A DNA stretch of 64,000 bases, taken from Pseudomonas silesiensis (GTDB lineage: Bacteria > Pseudomonadota > Gammaproteobacteria > Pseudomonadales > Pseudomonadaceae). The position numbers and the translations under genes were made by a program. The DNA is taken from assembly GCF_001661075.1 (NCBI RefSeq), contig NZ_CP014870.1, forward strand, positions 5,895,703-5,959,702, given 5' to 3'. A model generated the notes under the pieces. It saw nothing but the letters and a program-made list of their open reading frames with translations. It was not told the origin of the DNA and ran no database searches. This document shows positions 18,357 to 32,573 of this stretch, piece after piece. Position 1 is the first letter of the stretch; every line of letters begins with the position of its first letter.

Positions 18357-19316
18357 ATGGGAATCGAACTGTTGAGTGACCGTAGCAAGGTCTTTGATAA
18401 AGCTGATCCCCACATGGTTTCTGCCTATGTGAAGATGCATGTTGGACACCACGAGATATCCCTATCCCAGCCTGGCAACCACGCGATGCTCAGCCACCGT
18501 CGACTCGCCGATCTAGACCTCTGCCATATCAGCTATGGGAGCTTGACCAGGGTAACTTCTACATCCCTTCGAGATAAATACCACCTGCAGATCATGCTGC
18601 GTGGTGCCTGCCTGCAACGGGAAACGAACCGGCAACGTATGCTCCTTGCCGGCGACCTGGTGGTAATAAATCCCCACGACCCAATCGATCTAACCTACTC
18701 CAAGGATTGCGAGAAATTCATCCTCAAGATTCCGGTGGCGTTGCTGGATCTAGTCTGCAACGAGCAACACTGGTCTTCTCCCAGAGAGGGACTGCGTTTC
18801 GGTAGCCAAGTCTACAAGCTTGAAGAGATTCAAGGGTTCGCACAGTTGTTAAGCCTTGTCTGTCGTGAGGTAGAAATGGAGGACAATCTGTTGCCGGTAG
18901 AGAGGCACTATGTCCAAATCATCGCTCGCAAAGTGCTCACCTGCTTAGCGACAAATTTAGACTTCCAAAGCATAGATAGCCACAAACCCTCGCTTCAGCG
19001 GGTCATGAACCACATCGAAATGAACCTGAAAGAAGAGATAAGCGCTCAGGCTTTAGCCCATTTGGCAAACATGAGCTTGCGCGGCCTGTACCTATTGTTC
19101 GATCAGCAGGTCGGGGTAACGCCACGACGGTACATCGTGAGGAGAAAACTAGAGCGGATCCGGGCAGCATTACTCGACCCCGACTACCGAGTGCGTAACG
19201 TGACAGAACTGGCAATGGATTATGGCCTAACGCACTTGGGCAGGTTTTCGGCTGAGTACAAGGAGCAGTTTGCAGAGCTACCTTCCCAGACCCTCAAGCG
19301 AAGATCCCAGGCTTAG
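18357..19316 (+). CDS. AraC/XylS-family regulator in the mandelate region
   Basis: A 319-residue regulator. The N-terminal 200 residues form the cupin-like ligand domain of the AraC_binding_2 type found in XylS/BenR relatives (YHLQIMLRGACLQRE, GDLVVINPHDP), and residues 215-315 the DNA-binding domain with AQALAHLANMSLRGLYLLF and GVTPRRYIVRRKLERIR; the second HTH has VTELAMDYGLTHLGRFSAEY. It follows the porin gene by 68 bases and converges with mdlA. It may be a second, benzoate- or mandelate-responsive regulator. Which promoters it acts on cannot be seen. Confidence 0.9.
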   Translation: MGIELLSDRSKVFDKADPHMVSAYVKMHVGHHEISLSQPGNHAMLSHRRLADLDLCHISYGSLTRVTSTSLRDKYHLQIMLRGACLQRETNRQRMLLAGDLVVINPHDPIDLTYSKDCEKFILKIPVALLDLVCNEQHWSSPREGLRFGSQVYKLEEIQGFAQLLSLVCREVEMEDNLLPVERHYVQIIARKVLTCLATNLDFQSIDSHKPSLQRVMNHIEMNLKEEISAQALAHLANMSLRGLYLLFDQQVGVTPRRYIVRRKLERIRAALLDPDYRVRNVTELAMDYGLTHLGRFSAEYKEQFAELPSQTLKRRSQA

Positions 19317-19328
19317 TAGAGAGGAATG

Positions 19329-19355
19329 CCCCGGGCCACAAATTCGGGCCCAGGG
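19329..19355. terminator. hairpin between convergent AraC gene and mdlA
   Basis: An imperfect GC-rich inverted repeat (CCCCGGGCC with GGGCCCAGGG, one mismatch) in the 48 bases between the two stops. There is no T-run on either side, so it may act as a bidirectional barrier rather than a classical terminator. Confidence 0.5.
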
Positions 19356-19364
19356 CGTCAGCAT

Positions 19365-20444
19365 TCAAATTAAGTAACGCTCAATTTCTTTCTCCCGCCA
19401 GATGATACCTACGCCCGGCAAGTCAGGTATCACTGCATTACCATCCACGAATTCGAGCGTCGGTTCAATTACGCTACCGGCGAGATCCAGACGCTCCAAC
19501 CAATGCGCAGTAGGGGATGCTGCTAGTAGGTGCGCACTTATTTCCTGGAAGAGGTGGCTGGACATTGGCAAGCCGAATTGCTGTGCCAGTGCACTCGCTC
19601 GCAGCCAGCCAGTGACACCGCCAATCTTCATGGCATCCGGCATAGCCAACCGGCAAGCACCAGCATTCAGCGCCTTGAACATATCCTCAGGGCCAAGCCA
19701 ATTTTCCCCCATCTGAACAGGCACATCCAATGCACTTTGAATGCGCTGATGGCCTACATAGTCGTACTGCAGCGTTGGCTCCTCGATCCAAGCAACGCCC
19801 AGTTCCTGCAGAGCCCGGCCACGTTTTATCGCGGATGGGACGTCCAGACTCTGGTTATAGTCAACCATGATGTCGAAATCGTCGCCCACGGCGTTGCGAA
19901 TACTACGAACCACTGCAAGATCCTGGGTGAGCGTTGGATAACCGATTTTGGTCTTCACCGCGCGAAAACCAGCTTCCGCTGCGGTAACTGCACGTTGGGT
20001 TGCCAACTTCTCGCCATCCAGGCTGTGACTGTCGTATGTAGGTACCGGACGCGGGGTAGCACCGAGCATTTTCACCAAAGGCATCTTGTGAGCTTTTGCC
20101 AAAGCATCCCATGCAGCCATATCGATGCCAGCGGCCGCCATGCGGATCAGCCCCGTGTAGCCAGCAAGGCAAAAGCGTTTGGCCAACATGGTTTCGAGGT
20201 CTAAGGGTGCCAGTGGTTGATTCACGATCAACTGCGCCATGTCATCCAACAATTGCTTGAGTGACTTCAGCGCCACCGGAGTATAGGCAAACAGATAAGC
20301 GTGTCCGACTACTCCAGCGCTAGTTGCAAGGTCTATCAGAACTAACGGAGCTGTTCCCACCGTTCCGACAGCGGTGTGAACTGGATACGACAGCGCCACG
20401 TTGATGGCGCGAGTACGCAGATTTGTAATCAGGATGTCGCTCAT
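19365..20444 (-). CDS. mdlA: mandelate racemase
   Basis: A 359-residue enolase-superfamily enzyme, the same length as the P. putida enzyme. It interconverts (R)- and (S)-mandelate by proton transfer at the alpha carbon. Every known catalytic residue is at the known number: Lys164 and Lys166 in KTKIGY, metal ligands Asp195, Glu221 and Glu247, Asp270 paired with His297, and Glu317. Its start overlaps the stop of mdlB by four bases (ATGA), so it is the last gene of the mdlCBA operon. It lets the cell use both enantiomers, since the next enzyme takes only the S form. Confidence 0.98.
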   Translation of the reverse strand: MSDILITNLRTRAINVALSYPVHTAVGTVGTAPLVLIDLATSAGVVGHAYLFAYTPVALKSLKQLLDDMAQLIVNQPLAPLDLETMLAKRFCLAGYTGLIRMAAAGIDMAAWDALAKAHKMPLVKMLGATPRPVPTYDSHSLDGEKLATQRAVTAAEAGFRAVKTKIGYPTLTQDLAVVRSIRNAVGDDFDIMVDYNQSLDVPSAIKRGRALQELGVAWIEEPTLQYDYVGHQRIQSALDVPVQMGENWLGPEDMFKALNAGACRLAMPDAMKIGGVTGWLRASALAQQFGLPMSSHLFQEISAHLLAASPTAHWLERLDLAGSVIEPTLEFVDGNAVIPDLPGVGIIWREKEIERYLI

Positions 20445-21625
20445 ACGTGTGATCCTTTGACGCGAGATGACTTGATGGAAAGAGGTCGAGCACCTCCATC
20501 GTTTTGAAGAAATTCCGGAGAGAGCGATGCGATAGAAGGGCAGCCGATCTGCGCTAGGGTGCGATCGATATCTGCCTTCAGCAGTCCCAATACCTCGTCG
20601 ACACCGACCTCCCCACGTGCTGCCAAGCCGTACAGCGTGGCGCGTCCAAGCAACACTGCTTCCGCCCCCAAAGCCAGAGCTTTAACGATATCGGAGCCTC
20701 GACGAAATCCACTGTCGATCAACACTGGTTTGCCGGTCATAGAAACTGAATCAGCCAATGACTCCATGGGCGATACTGCGCAATCGAGTTGGCGGCCCCC
20801 ATGATTGGAAAGAATCACTCCGTCAGCGCCTTCAGCGATGCAACGCTGTGCATCCTCGGCGCTCAACAGCCCCTTAACTAAGAGCTTGTGAGGCCACAGA
20901 TCTCGCAGCCAGCGCAACGCTCGCCAATCGAAGCTTGAATCCATCTGCCGGCTCATCAATGCGGCTTGCATCTCAAGGCTTGATGTCTGACTGCTGACGA
21001 AATTGGCCAATTGGGGCATTCCGTGGCGAAGAAGATCGAATGACCAACGTGGGTGCAGACAGCCGTCGATTATGACTTTAGGGGTGTAGCTCATCGGCAT
21101 TTTGAATCTGTTGCGAAGATCCCGTTCGCGGTAACCATTGACGGCGACGTCGGTGGTCAGAACCAATGTGGTGTAACCGGCGTGCAATGCCTTGAGAACC
21201 ATACCTTGGGCTACTTCGCGATGGATCACATAGAGCTGGAACCACAGCTCACCATCACACTGGCGTGCGAGATCTTCGATCGAAATGTTGGAGGCAGTAG
21301 AAAGGACGAACGGAATGCCGGCTTTGGTCGCGGATTTCGCTAAGGCCAGGTCTCCATTTGGCCAGAGTGCCCCGTTCAGGCCAGTCGGCCCGATGAGCAA
21401 CGGCATAGCCTGACGCTTTCCAAGTATTTCAGTCCGCAAGTCGCGGCGGCTGACGTCTACCAACCGCTGGGGTTTGAACCGCCACTGCTGGAAAACGGAA
21501 CGGTTGTGCTCAAGACCATGCTCATCTTCAGCACCTCCTTCAAGGTAATCGAACACCGTTTTGGGCAGGCGCTTTTGGGCCAGCCGGCGATAGTCCTCGA
21601 CACTGAACAAATTTTGTTGAGTCAT
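20441..21625 (-). CDS. mdlB: (S)-mandelate dehydrogenase
   Basis: A 394-residue FMN-dependent alpha-hydroxy acid dehydrogenase that oxidises (S)-mandelate to benzoylformate and passes electrons to the membrane quinone pool. The active-site base is His275 in SNHGGRQLD with Arg278 beside it, and the FMN-phosphate loop is DSGFRRGSD and LLGRATLYG. Residues about 177-215 form the membrane-binding insert that distinguishes MdlB from soluble relatives. ATG 21625 is the known family start; the open frame extends to 21667 inside mdlC. It lies ten bases after mdlC and overlaps mdlA by four. Confidence 0.97.
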   Translation of the reverse strand: MTQQNLFSVEDYRRLAQKRLPKTVFDYLEGGAEDEHGLEHNRSVFQQWRFKPQRLVDVSRRDLRTEILGKRQAMPLLIGPTGLNGALWPNGDLALAKSATKAGIPFVLSTASNISIEDLARQCDGELWFQLYVIHREVAQGMVLKALHAGYTTLVLTTDVAVNGYRERDLRNRFKMPMSYTPKVIIDGCLHPRWSFDLLRHGMPQLANFVSSQTSSLEMQAALMSRQMDSSFDWRALRWLRDLWPHKLLVKGLLSAEDAQRCIAEGADGVILSNHGGRQLDCAVSPMESLADSVSMTGKPVLIDSGFRRGSDIVKALALGAEAVLLGRATLYGLAARGEVGVDEVLGLLKADIDRTLAQIGCPSIASLSPEFLQNDGGARPLSIKSSRVKGSHV

Positions 21626-21635
21626 AATCTGGCAC

Positions 21636-23228
<1,593 letters not shown>

Positions 23229-23274
23229 TTATCTCTTACCAAAAGATGAATCTCAAGATAAAATCGGCCAGCAA

Positions 23275-23327
23275 ATAGATCAAATAGATAAAACATAAAA
23301 CAATTTATAGACCCAATCTATATTATT
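23275..23327 (-). promoter_or_regulatory. probable LysR operator before mdlCBA
   Basis: On the reverse strand this carries AATAATATAGA (23327-23317) and ATCTATTTGATCTAT (23289-23275), the same two blocks as at 15395-15447 with the same 38-base offset. Around the first block an inverted repeat ATAGA-N5-TCTAT fits the LysR T-N11-A motif. The downstream edge is about 53 bases from the mdlC start. Confidence 0.75.
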
Positions 23328-23376
23328 GCGAGTGCCAAAGCTAGCGCGTTATAGCGCCACCCTTACGGAGGTATCG

Positions 23377-23583
23377 ATGGAGGAAGATCTTTGCGGGCTT
23401 GATCGGGATCCTGGCGCCGGGATCATCAGGTTGCTTGCCGAGCTACAAGAAAAACCTGATGCCATGGTCAAGCTCGCTGAAAAAACCACCCTCAACTGGC
23501 GCGTTGAATATGGATAGGCCATTGGCATCCTCAAATTTGAGGAGACCATTTGTCTCGGACTCACATTACCGTTGCCCGAATAA
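23377..23583 (+). pseudogene. small ORF interrupted by one amber codon, before mdlY
   Basis: ATG 23377 follows a near-perfect GGAGGT ribosome binding site. The frame runs 46 codons (MEEDLCGLDRDPGAGIIRLL...NWRVEYG), meets TAG at 23515-23517, and then continues open for 21 codons (AIGILKFEETICLGLTLPLP) to TAA at 23581-23583. A CAG-to-TAG change would explain it. The product, intact or truncated, matches nothing I know. It lies between the mdlC operator and mdlY, so it could be a leader peptide or a decayed gene. Confidence 0.45.
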
Positions 23584-23613
23584 CAGCGTCGCCAATGAAG
23601 ATGAGATATAGAC

Positions 23614-26573
<2,960 letters not shown>

Positions 26574-26598
26574 GCGCTTCTGTCGTCCACTGTTTAAA

Positions 26599-26626
26599 AT
26601 GGCCGCTGCTTTTGCAGAGCGGCCAT
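26599..26626 (+). terminator. inverted repeat after mdlD
   Basis: A nine-base perfect stem (ATGGCCGCT with AGCGGCCAT) with a ten-base loop 25 bases after the mdlD stop. The following bases are CTTGTATT, so the T-run is poor; likely still the end of the mdlYD transcript. Confidence 0.6.
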
Positions 26627-26684
26627 CTTGTATTGCAGACCTTGCTTACGTCTCATGCTGCGCCAACTTGAACCAGTGGCGTAG

Positions 26685-26755
26685 AAAAGGGCCCTTGAGG
26701 GCCGCTTTGTACTCAAACCAAGATCACTTGTCAGCCAAGACTCAACAGCGTCGAA
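26685..26755 (-). pseudogene. fragment of an MvaT-type gene 3' end with its terminator
   Basis: On the reverse strand this encodes FDAVESWLTS, related to the SDTVESWLTK end of the MvaT protein at 43152, followed by the same downstream sequence (TTGTACTCAAACCAA on the forward strand) and a hairpin GGCCCT-CA-AGGGCC with a T-run. It aligns with 43111-43185 at roughly 85 percent by eye with small gaps. Only the last codons and terminator remain. It now lies downstream of the PAS receptor gene and could terminate that transcript. Confidence 0.65.
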
Positions 26756-26803
26756 ATCACAATGTCTGACGAAAGCTCCTCGGCGCACTAGGTACCCGCC
26801 CCA

Positions 26804-27778
26804 TCAATGCCTCTTGAGCATCTCCTGAATCTCATGAGTGGCATCGCGGGTACGCCGAGCCAAGTTCTTCACCTCGTCAGCGACCACTGAGAAGCCGCGC
26901 CCCACTTCGCCGGCCCGGGCCGCTTCGATGGCCGCATTGAGGGCCAGCAGGTTTGTTTGCTCGGCGATTGCCTTGATTACACCAACCACTTGAGCGATCT
27001 GCTCGTACGTGGCCTGAATGGCTGCTAGCTCCCGATCACGCGCTGCTTCTGCCTGCTTTTCATCACTGATATCACGCACTGCTCCGATTACCCGTCGGAG
27101 CACTCCCTGCTCGTTACGCAGACAACGGCCGCGTTCGCGAAACCAAATGTCTCCACGAATCTTGTGGCGCATACGGTACTCGACCACATACGCCAAGTGG
27201 CTGTCGCGGCTACGCATCAGCTCATCAAAATTACGCATGACATGCTTGATATCATCGGGATGGGCAATGCGGTTGTAGCTGTCCCAACCATCCGGAAGCT
27301 CCTGGCGGCTGTAGCCCAGAAGAGCGAGGAACTGGTCAGTCCAGCGCATCTGACTTTGCGGATGCTCCGGGTCGCCGTTGACGACCAGCAGCTCCCAGCA
27401 ACCTTCGGTGAGGTTCTGTCGGGTCAGCTCCCAGACTTGATGCTCCTGCTCCCACTCAACCAAACGTGCCTGTTGGCTTGCCAACCGCTGCTCAGCATCC
27501 GCCAGTAATTGCTGCAGGCGAAACTGCTCACCGTTGCTTTGCTCCAACTGAAAGCCTAAGACAGTCACTTGCTCGGCGCTACCGCGTTCGATTTGGGCGG
27601 CCTGCGTTGACTTGCATCGCGTTAAATACTGCCTCAGTTGTTCGAATGCCTGACGCAATTGCGGCTGTTTGGACAGGACGGTGATGGCGCCCAGATCCAC
27701 GGGCTGCCCTCCCAGCAGCGCGCCAATCAACGCCGAAAGTTCAGTCGCCCGTTTCGTGTCTGCATTGGAAAACCACAT
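26804..27778 (-). CDS. soluble PAS-domain methyl-accepting chemotaxis protein
   Basis: A 324-residue cytoplasmic receptor. An N-terminal coiled coil (about 20-115) precedes a PAS domain at about 125-245 ([45 protein letters not shown] and [11 protein letters not shown]), then the signalling tip [20 protein letters not shown] with [14 protein letters not shown] near the C-terminus. The descending arm of the hairpin is very short. Start ATG 27778 follows GGGAGG. It is the last gene of a reverse-strand group with a porin, CDF transporter and the Rieske genes, and could guide movement toward the substrate or redox state. Confidence 0.9.
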   Translation of the reverse strand: MWFSNADTKRATELSALIGALLGGQPVDLGAITVLSKQPQLRQAFEQLRQYLTRCKSTQAAQIERGSAEQVTVLGFQLEQSNGEQFRLQQLLADAEQRLASQQARLVEWEQEHQVWELTRQNLTEGCWELLVVNGDPEHPQSQMRWTDQFLALLGYSRQELPDGWDSYNRIAHPDDIKHVMRNFDELMRSRDSHLAYVVEYRMRHKIRGDIWFRERGRCLRNEQGVLRRVIGAVRDISDEKQAEAARDRELAAIQATYEQIAQVVGVIKAIAEQTNLLALNAAIEAARAGEVGRGFSVVADEVKNLARRTRDATHEIQEMLKRH

Positions 27779-27825
27779 GGCACTCCCTCCCGAGTGCGCT
27801 GCCCACTGGCAGCGCACCACTGTAC

Positions 27826-28557
27826 TTAGAAAGATTTGCTGACAGCTGCCACCAGGGTGGCTGAGCAGACATCATCGAAGCCCATGTAACTGGCGCATTC
27901 GGCCTTGGACAAGTCGGTGTCGATATAGCTCAGCGACCAGTTCAGGGCGAAGGCCTTTTTGCTCAGCTTGACCTCCCACTCTCGGTAGCTGTCGCGGGCG
28001 CTGCCGTTGCTGGAAACCCACACCGGATCCTTGTAGTCGGCCAGACCGTAGCGTAGGTCTAGGCCAATCTCGTAGGGCAACACTTTGGCGTAGCCGAGGT
28101 AGCTGTAGAGCATGCTCTGGTCACCCGCGATATCGTCGGAGTAGTAGGCGCCCAGGCGCAGGTCATAGAGGTTGAGCTTGGCGAAGTACTCGCTGTAGTT
28201 GAGGCCGCTCTGCTTCGGGTAGTTGTAGTCGAAGTACCCCACGTCCAAGGCGATGTTATCGGTGGCCTGCCAGAAGTAGCCGGCGTAATAGTCCAGCTCC
28301 TGACGGGTCTTGCTGCCATTGCCGAAATCCACGTTGGAACTCCACGCCCCGACATACAGCCCAATGGAGTGCGTGAGGGTGGCCGAGCCTTGTACGGCCG
28401 GGTCGCCCTGGGTCTGCGAAATGCCCCGCGAACGGTAGTCGCTAAACAGGCCGGCTTCCAGCGCCAGACTGAAATCATCATTGAGGGTAATGGCCTGGGT
28501 CACCGTCCAAGGCGCCAGGACGATGCTGACCACGCCGAGTGTCATCATGCGTTTCAT
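27826..28557 (-). CDS. TorF-family putative outer membrane porin
   Basis: A 243-residue outer membrane protein with a signal peptide ([20 protein letters not shown], cleavage after TQA). The mature part has the pattern of the TIGR02001 family: [29 protein letters not shown], then repeated aromatic amphipathic strands to a terminal VSKSF ending in Phe. Family members are thought to be porins near transport genes. ATG 28557 follows GGAGA; the longer frame to 28695 is not used. It sits between the PAS receptor and the CDF transporter. Confidence 0.85.
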   Translation of the reverse strand: MKRMMTLGVVSIVLAPWTVTQAITLNDDFSLALEAGLFSDYRSRGISQTQGDPAVQGSATLTHSIGLYVGAWSSNVDFGNGSKTRQELDYYAGYFWQATDNIALDVGYFDYNYPKQSGLNYSEYFAKLNLYDLRLGAYYSDDIAGDQSMLYSYLGYAKVLPYEIGLDLRYGLADYKDPVWVSSNGSARDSYREWEVKLSKKAFALNWSLSYIDTDLSKAECASYMGFDDVCSATLVAAVSKSF

Positions 28558-28784
28558 CGGTGTCTCCGTTGTTATTTTTGTTGTAAATGGCATGTGTCCG
28601 GCGCGGCACTGTATCCCCCTGCGACGCGCTGGTATTTCTCCTTCCGAAGAAGGTTGGCTGCCGGCAAACACGCAGCCGCGAACAACTACCCGCAATGCCG
28701 GTCAAGTCGAACTATGCGGACTGAAACTGGGCGGCTGAGCCGACGGTACTCAAGGCGGCGCTTGCGAGTGAGCGCCGTTACTTT

Positions 28785-29681
28785 TCATAGCCAGCGCTTG
28801 TCACGGGTAAAGCCGATCGCCAGCCAGCGGTTAGGGCCTTCGCTTCCGATGGCGGCGGCGATTTCTGCGCGTACGTCGTCAAGATCGCTAACCGGCCAGT
28901 GGTTCATCGCCGCTGGCAGGAGGATATGGATCTCGACAAACAGTCCCCGGCCGATCCGGCTGACACAGTGGGAAAAACTCTCGAAGCCGTAGCGCTGGCT
29001 CATCCCTGCCATCAGTCCGGCGATCTCACCGTCCAGCTTGGTCGGGGTGATGCGCAGGATCTGCTTCGCCGCCCTCCACACCGTGCGGCACGGTGCCGGA
29101 ATCAGTCCCAGGGTCAGCAACGCCAGGATCAGCGGATCGATGTAAGGCGTTAGTGCCTCATATTGGCTGCCTTGCAGCAGGTAGCCGGTACTGAATGCGA
29201 GCAGCAACGCCAGGCTGATGGAGGTCGACATCAGCCAGCTGTGCAGATCGATCTGGATCAGTTCGGAACGCAGCCGTCGATTGCAACGGCGCAAGTAGCC
29301 GTACATCAGCCCGGAGCCCAGCGCCGTCACCAACGCATAGACAATTACTTCGTCAAAAGCCAGCTCCTGTCCGCCACGCATCAACCCGTCAATCGAGTTG
29401 ACCAGGGCATAGACACAAAGAATCACCAGTACGCTGCCATAGAGCGCCAGCACCATTGGCTCGATATGCCAGTAACCCCGCTGGAAGCGCCGCCCGGGTT
29501 GTTTGAGCAACAAGCGTGACACCAGCAAGGAAAGCCCAGCCATTCCCGAGTCAATGGCGTTGAACAACCCGTCGAATACAATCGACTGCGAGCCTGCATA
29601 AAGGCCGAAGGCGATCCCCGTACTGGCTAGCAGCAAGGTGGCCACGATCGTCACCTGCAAGGCCCTTTGTTCAGTGGCCAT
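28785..29681 (-). CDS. cation diffusion facilitator (CDF) family transporter
   Basis: A 298-residue membrane protein with six helices (for example LQVTIVATLLLASTGIAFGL; VLALYGSVLVILCVYALVNS; LALLLAFSTGYLL) and a cytoplasmic C-terminal domain, the CDF layout. In helix 2 the metal-site pattern reads FDGLFNAIDSGMAG, so the second acidic position is retained, and helix 5 has DLHSWLMS. Members export divalent metals by proton exchange, but this branch is divergent and the metal is unknown. It starts 44 bases after the oxygenase reductase gene and may share its transcript, perhaps to balance iron or another metal. Confidence 0.82.
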   Translation of the reverse strand: MATEQRALQVTIVATLLLASTGIAFGLYAGSQSIVFDGLFNAIDSGMAGLSLLVSRLLLKQPGRRFQRGYWHIEPMVLALYGSVLVILCVYALVNSIDGLMRGGQELAFDEVIVYALVTALGSGLMYGYLRRCNRRLRSELIQIDLHSWLMSTSISLALLLAFSTGYLLQGSQYEALTPYIDPLILALLTLGLIPAPCRTVWRAAKQILRITPTKLDGEIAGLMAGMSQRYGFESFSHCVSRIGRGLFVEIHILLPAAMNHWPVSDLDDVRAEIAAAIGSEGPNRWLAIGFTRDKRWL

Positions 29682-29725
29682 TTTTTACGTGCTCCTATTG
29701 CGGGTTGTGCACACGGCCGCGCCGT

Positions 29726-30688
29726 TTACAGGTCGAGGGTCAGGGTGGGGGTCAGTGCACGCGAAACGCAGAGCATCATCACGTTGCCGCGCGCACGCTC
29801 GCCCTCGGTTAGCAACGAGTCACGATGATCCGGAATGCCGTCCAGCACCCGGGTCTCGCACATGCCGCAGATTCCCTGCTCACAGGAAGAGGCGATCTGA
29901 TGCCCGGCGGCCCGTAGAGCGCCCATGATCGAGCAGTCGGGCGGCACTTCAACCTCGGCGCCACTGCGCGCAAGAATCACCTTGAGGGTTTCTCCCGTTC
30001 CAGCGCCGGGTACCGGCACCACGGGTGCGAAACGCTCCAAGTGCAATCGCTCGCTCAGACCGGCTTCGGCGAAGCGCGCACTCAAGGCATCGAGCAGCAC
30101 TGCTGGGCCGCAGCTGTAGATGTGCTGGCCAGCAGCGGCAGCGACGACAATGGCGTCAAGGTCGAGCAGTCCGACCTCGTCGGTCGGCAGGATCTCTACC
30201 CGACCCTGACCCAGCGCTTGCAGCTCCGAGACAAAAGCCATGGAGCGGCGCGCGCGGCCGCCATATAGCAACTGCCACTGCGCGCCAACGCGTTGAGCCA
30301 CCCGAGCCATGGACAGAATCGGAGTGATGCCGATACCCCCGGCAACGAACAGATACGACTGGTCGGGCTGCAGGGCAAAGGCATTGCGCGGGCCACGGAT
30401 GGCCAGTTTCTGGCCAACCCGCAGCCGGCCGTGGACTTCCTGCGAGCCGCCGCGCCCTTTGCTTTCCAGCAGCACGCCGATACGCAGGCGATGGCGATCC
30501 AGAGGATCGCCGCACAGCGAGTACTGGCGCACTAGGCCTGAGGGCAGCAACAGGTCAATATGCGCGCCCGGAGTCCATTCCGGTAATGGCGCACCGTCGG
30601 TGGCCTGCAGTTCAAGGGACATCACGCCTTCGGCCTCCAGCCGCATGCAGGTGATCAGTACCTCGAACTGCGCTCCCTGGGCACTCAC
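29726..30688 (-). CDS. oxygenase reductase component (VanB/PDR type)
   Basis: A 320-residue flavin/iron-sulfur reductase. The FMN-binding domain has RQYSLCGDP and the nucleotide-binding domain GGIGITPILSMARVA and SCGP. The C-terminal plant-type [2Fe-2S] domain has CEQGICGMCETRVLDG with the last Cys in MMLCVSRA. It transfers electrons from NAD(P)H to the Rieske oxygenase encoded by the overlapping upstream gene (four-base ATGA overlap at 30685-30688). Phthalate dioxygenase reductase and VanB have the same domain order. Confidence 0.94.
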   Translation of the reverse strand: MSAQGAQFEVLITCMRLEAEGVMSLELQATDGAPLPEWTPGAHIDLLLPSGLVRQYSLCGDPLDRHRLRIGVLLESKGRGGSQEVHGRLRVGQKLAIRGPRNAFALQPDQSYLFVAGGIGITPILSMARVAQRVGAQWQLLYGGRARRSMAFVSELQALGQGRVEILPTDEVGLLDLDAIVVAAAAGQHIYSCGPAVLLDALSARFAEAGLSERLHLERFAPVVPVPGAGTGETLKVILARSGAEVEVPPDCSIMGALRAAGHQIASSCEQGICGMCETRVLDGIPDHRDSLLTEGERARGNVMMLCVSRALTPTLTLDL

Positions 30689-31716
30689 GACGACACCCGT
30701 TGCTCGTCAACCAAGCGTACCGGCATCTGGTGAGCGCGCTCGATGAATTCGCGGAAGGCCCGGCGGTAGTTCAGGGTGTACAAATCCGAAGGCACCGAGT
30801 GCTCGACGACCGTCGCGTCCCAGTCGATCTCGCGTGGGGTGATGGTTGCCGCCACCGGCAGATCCTCGTGGTAGAGCAGCTCTTCGACACGCAGGCATTC
30901 CTGCAGATCGCCGCCCTTGTAATCGCGGTCATTTGCCACAGCCCAGAAAATCTTCACGTGGTCATAGGCTTCAGGGCACGGGAAGCCAGCGACTACGCGC
31001 TTGCCCAGACGTTCGTAGTCGTAGTTGATCGCGACCAGCCCTGGCGCGACGATGTGGTAGCCCATCATGCAGTCGCCGTCGTTGGCCCACTCGCCCTCGC
31101 AGGCCTGCAGCGGCCGATCCATCCAGATGTCCAGGCCATCGCGGCGCACATTGAGCGGTTCAACGGCCGGTTTCACATGGCCCATCATGCCGCGGTGGAT
31201 GTAGGCAAAATGCGCGACGTCGCCGAAGTTCTCGATGGCCACTGCCACGCCCGTGGGGGAATCCAAAGGCTCGGCGGCCAGCCATTCCAGGTTCATTTCG
31301 CGCCATTCGGGCAGGTCATAAAGTTCGAACAGTGGCTCTTCCAGGGTCGCCCAGACATGCCCGTAACGCTCTTCACAGGCGTAAGTATGGACGGCAGCCC
31401 CGTTAGGGATCTTGCACTGATCCTCAAGCGATGGAACGTGGCTGCACTTGCCGGTGTGCCCGGAGTACTGCCAGCCGTGGTAAGGACAGGCGATGCTCTC
31501 GCCATGCACTTCCCCAAGTGACAGATCTGCGCCCCGGTGCGGGCAGCGCGCCGCTTGCACCACGGCCTTACCGGACTCGGTGCGATACACCACCAGTTTC
31601 TCGCCAAGCAGGGTGGCCGACTGCGGTTTTTCAAGATCCATTGAACGAGCGACCGGGAACCATTGGTGGCGCATGGCCTGTTCCGCGCGCTGACGTTGAG
31701 TAATTTGGATAGTCAT
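30685..31716 (-). CDS. Rieske non-heme iron oxygenase (VanA-like)
   Basis: A 343-residue oxygenase alpha subunit. The Rieske cluster ligands are Cys58/His60 (ARCPHRGADL) and Cys77/His80 (IACPYHGWQYS). The mononuclear iron site is Asn163-Asp166-His169-His174 in IENFGDVAHFAYIHRG. Single-component-subunit enzymes of this type (VanA, DdmC, toluenesulfonate and carnitine oxygenases) usually demethylate or hydroxylate small aromatics or amines, but the substrate is not readable. ATG 31716 follows GAGGA; the open frame above it is the shadow of the SDR gene. The reductase follows with overlapping codons. Confidence 0.95.
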   Translation of the reverse strand: MTIQITQRQRAEQAMRHQWFPVARSMDLEKPQSATLLGEKLVVYRTESGKAVVQAARCPHRGADLSLGEVHGESIACPYHGWQYSGHTGKCSHVPSLEDQCKIPNGAAVHTYACEERYGHVWATLEEPLFELYDLPEWREMNLEWLAAEPLDSPTGVAVAIENFGDVAHFAYIHRGMMGHVKPAVEPLNVRRDGLDIWMDRPLQACEGEWANDGDCMMGYHIVAPGLVAINYDYERLGKRVVAGFPCPEAYDHVKIFWAVANDRDYKGGDLQECLRVEELLYHEDLPVAATITPREIDWDATVVEHSVPSDLYTLNYRRAFREFIERAHQMPVRLVDEQRVSS

Positions 31717-31745
31717 GGGTTTTTCCTCACAGGTTTTCTTATTGT

Positions 31746-32558
31746 TTAGATGCCAACCAACAGCGCGCCGCCGTTCACCGGCAGCACTTGGCCGGCGATA
31801 AACGCAGCCTCGTCGGAGGCGAGAAATGCGACGGCAGCGGCGATTTCTTCCGGATGTACCAGGCGCCCCAGTGGGATGTTGGCTTTCTCCGGCTCGATGT
31901 ACTCGTCCGGCACCATGCGGGTGAGGATGGCGCCAGGGGTGATGGCATTGACCAGGATGCCTTCGCTGACGAACTCCTTGGACAGGGTCTTCATCAGGCC
32001 GAGCTGGGCGGCCTTGCTGACCATGTAGGCGTAGGAGTGGCCGTCCGGCACCTGGCCCCATTGCGAGTTAATGAATATCACCCGCGGCGCGCGGCTCTGG
32101 CGCAGGTACGGCAGGGCCGCGCGGGTCAGGTACAGCGGCGCGTGCACATTGATCGCCAGCAGGCGGTTGAAATTGGCATCGTCCGTCTGCTCAAGGCCCG
32201 TCATGGAATAGATCAGCCCAGCGTTGTGCACCAGAATGTCGAGGCCGCCCAGTTGCTCGGCGACGTGCGCCACGCAGCGCTCTGCCAGGGCACGGTCGGT
32301 GATGTCGACGCCTAAGGCGATGGCGCGGCCGCCCTCCTCGACGATATCCGCAGCGGTGGCGCGGGCAACGTCTTCATCGATATCGACGATCGCCACCGCT
32401 GCACCACGGGCTGCCAGCAGGCGCGCATGGGCACGCCCGGCACCACGGCCGGCGCCTGTGATCAGAGCGATCCGGCCGCTGAGCTTCTGTGCCTCGGGCG
32501 ACAAGTTCAGCACCGACTCGGGAGCCTGGCAGGCCAAGCTCTTCTGGGAATTAGACAT
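31746..32558 (-). CDS. short-chain dehydrogenase/reductase
   Basis: A 270-residue classical SDR. NAD(P) binding: ITGAGRGAGRAHA at residues 33-45 and the acidic VDIDED after beta 2 that favours NAD; NAG in LVHNAGLIY; catalytic Ser in FINSQWG and Tyr/Lys in SYAYMVSKAA. The end VLPVNGGALLVGI is typical. It probably oxidises an alcohol or dihydrodiol made in the pathway. Genes are close: 29 bases to the oxygenase, 15 bases from the VOC gene. Confidence 0.93.
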   Translation of the reverse strand: MSNSQKSLACQAPESVLNLSPEAQKLSGRIALITGAGRGAGRAHARLLAARGAAVAIVDIDEDVARATAADIVEEGGRAIALGVDITDRALAERCVAHVAEQLGGLDILVHNAGLIYSMTGLEQTDDANFNRLLAINVHAPLYLTRAALPYLRQSRAPRVIFINSQWGQVPDGHSYAYMVSKAAQLGLMKTLSKEFVSEGILVNAITPGAILTRMVPDEYIEPEKANIPLGRLVHPEEIAAAVAFLASDEAAFIAGQVLPVNGGALLVGI

Positions 32559-32573
32559 GGTTGTGCTCCTGAA

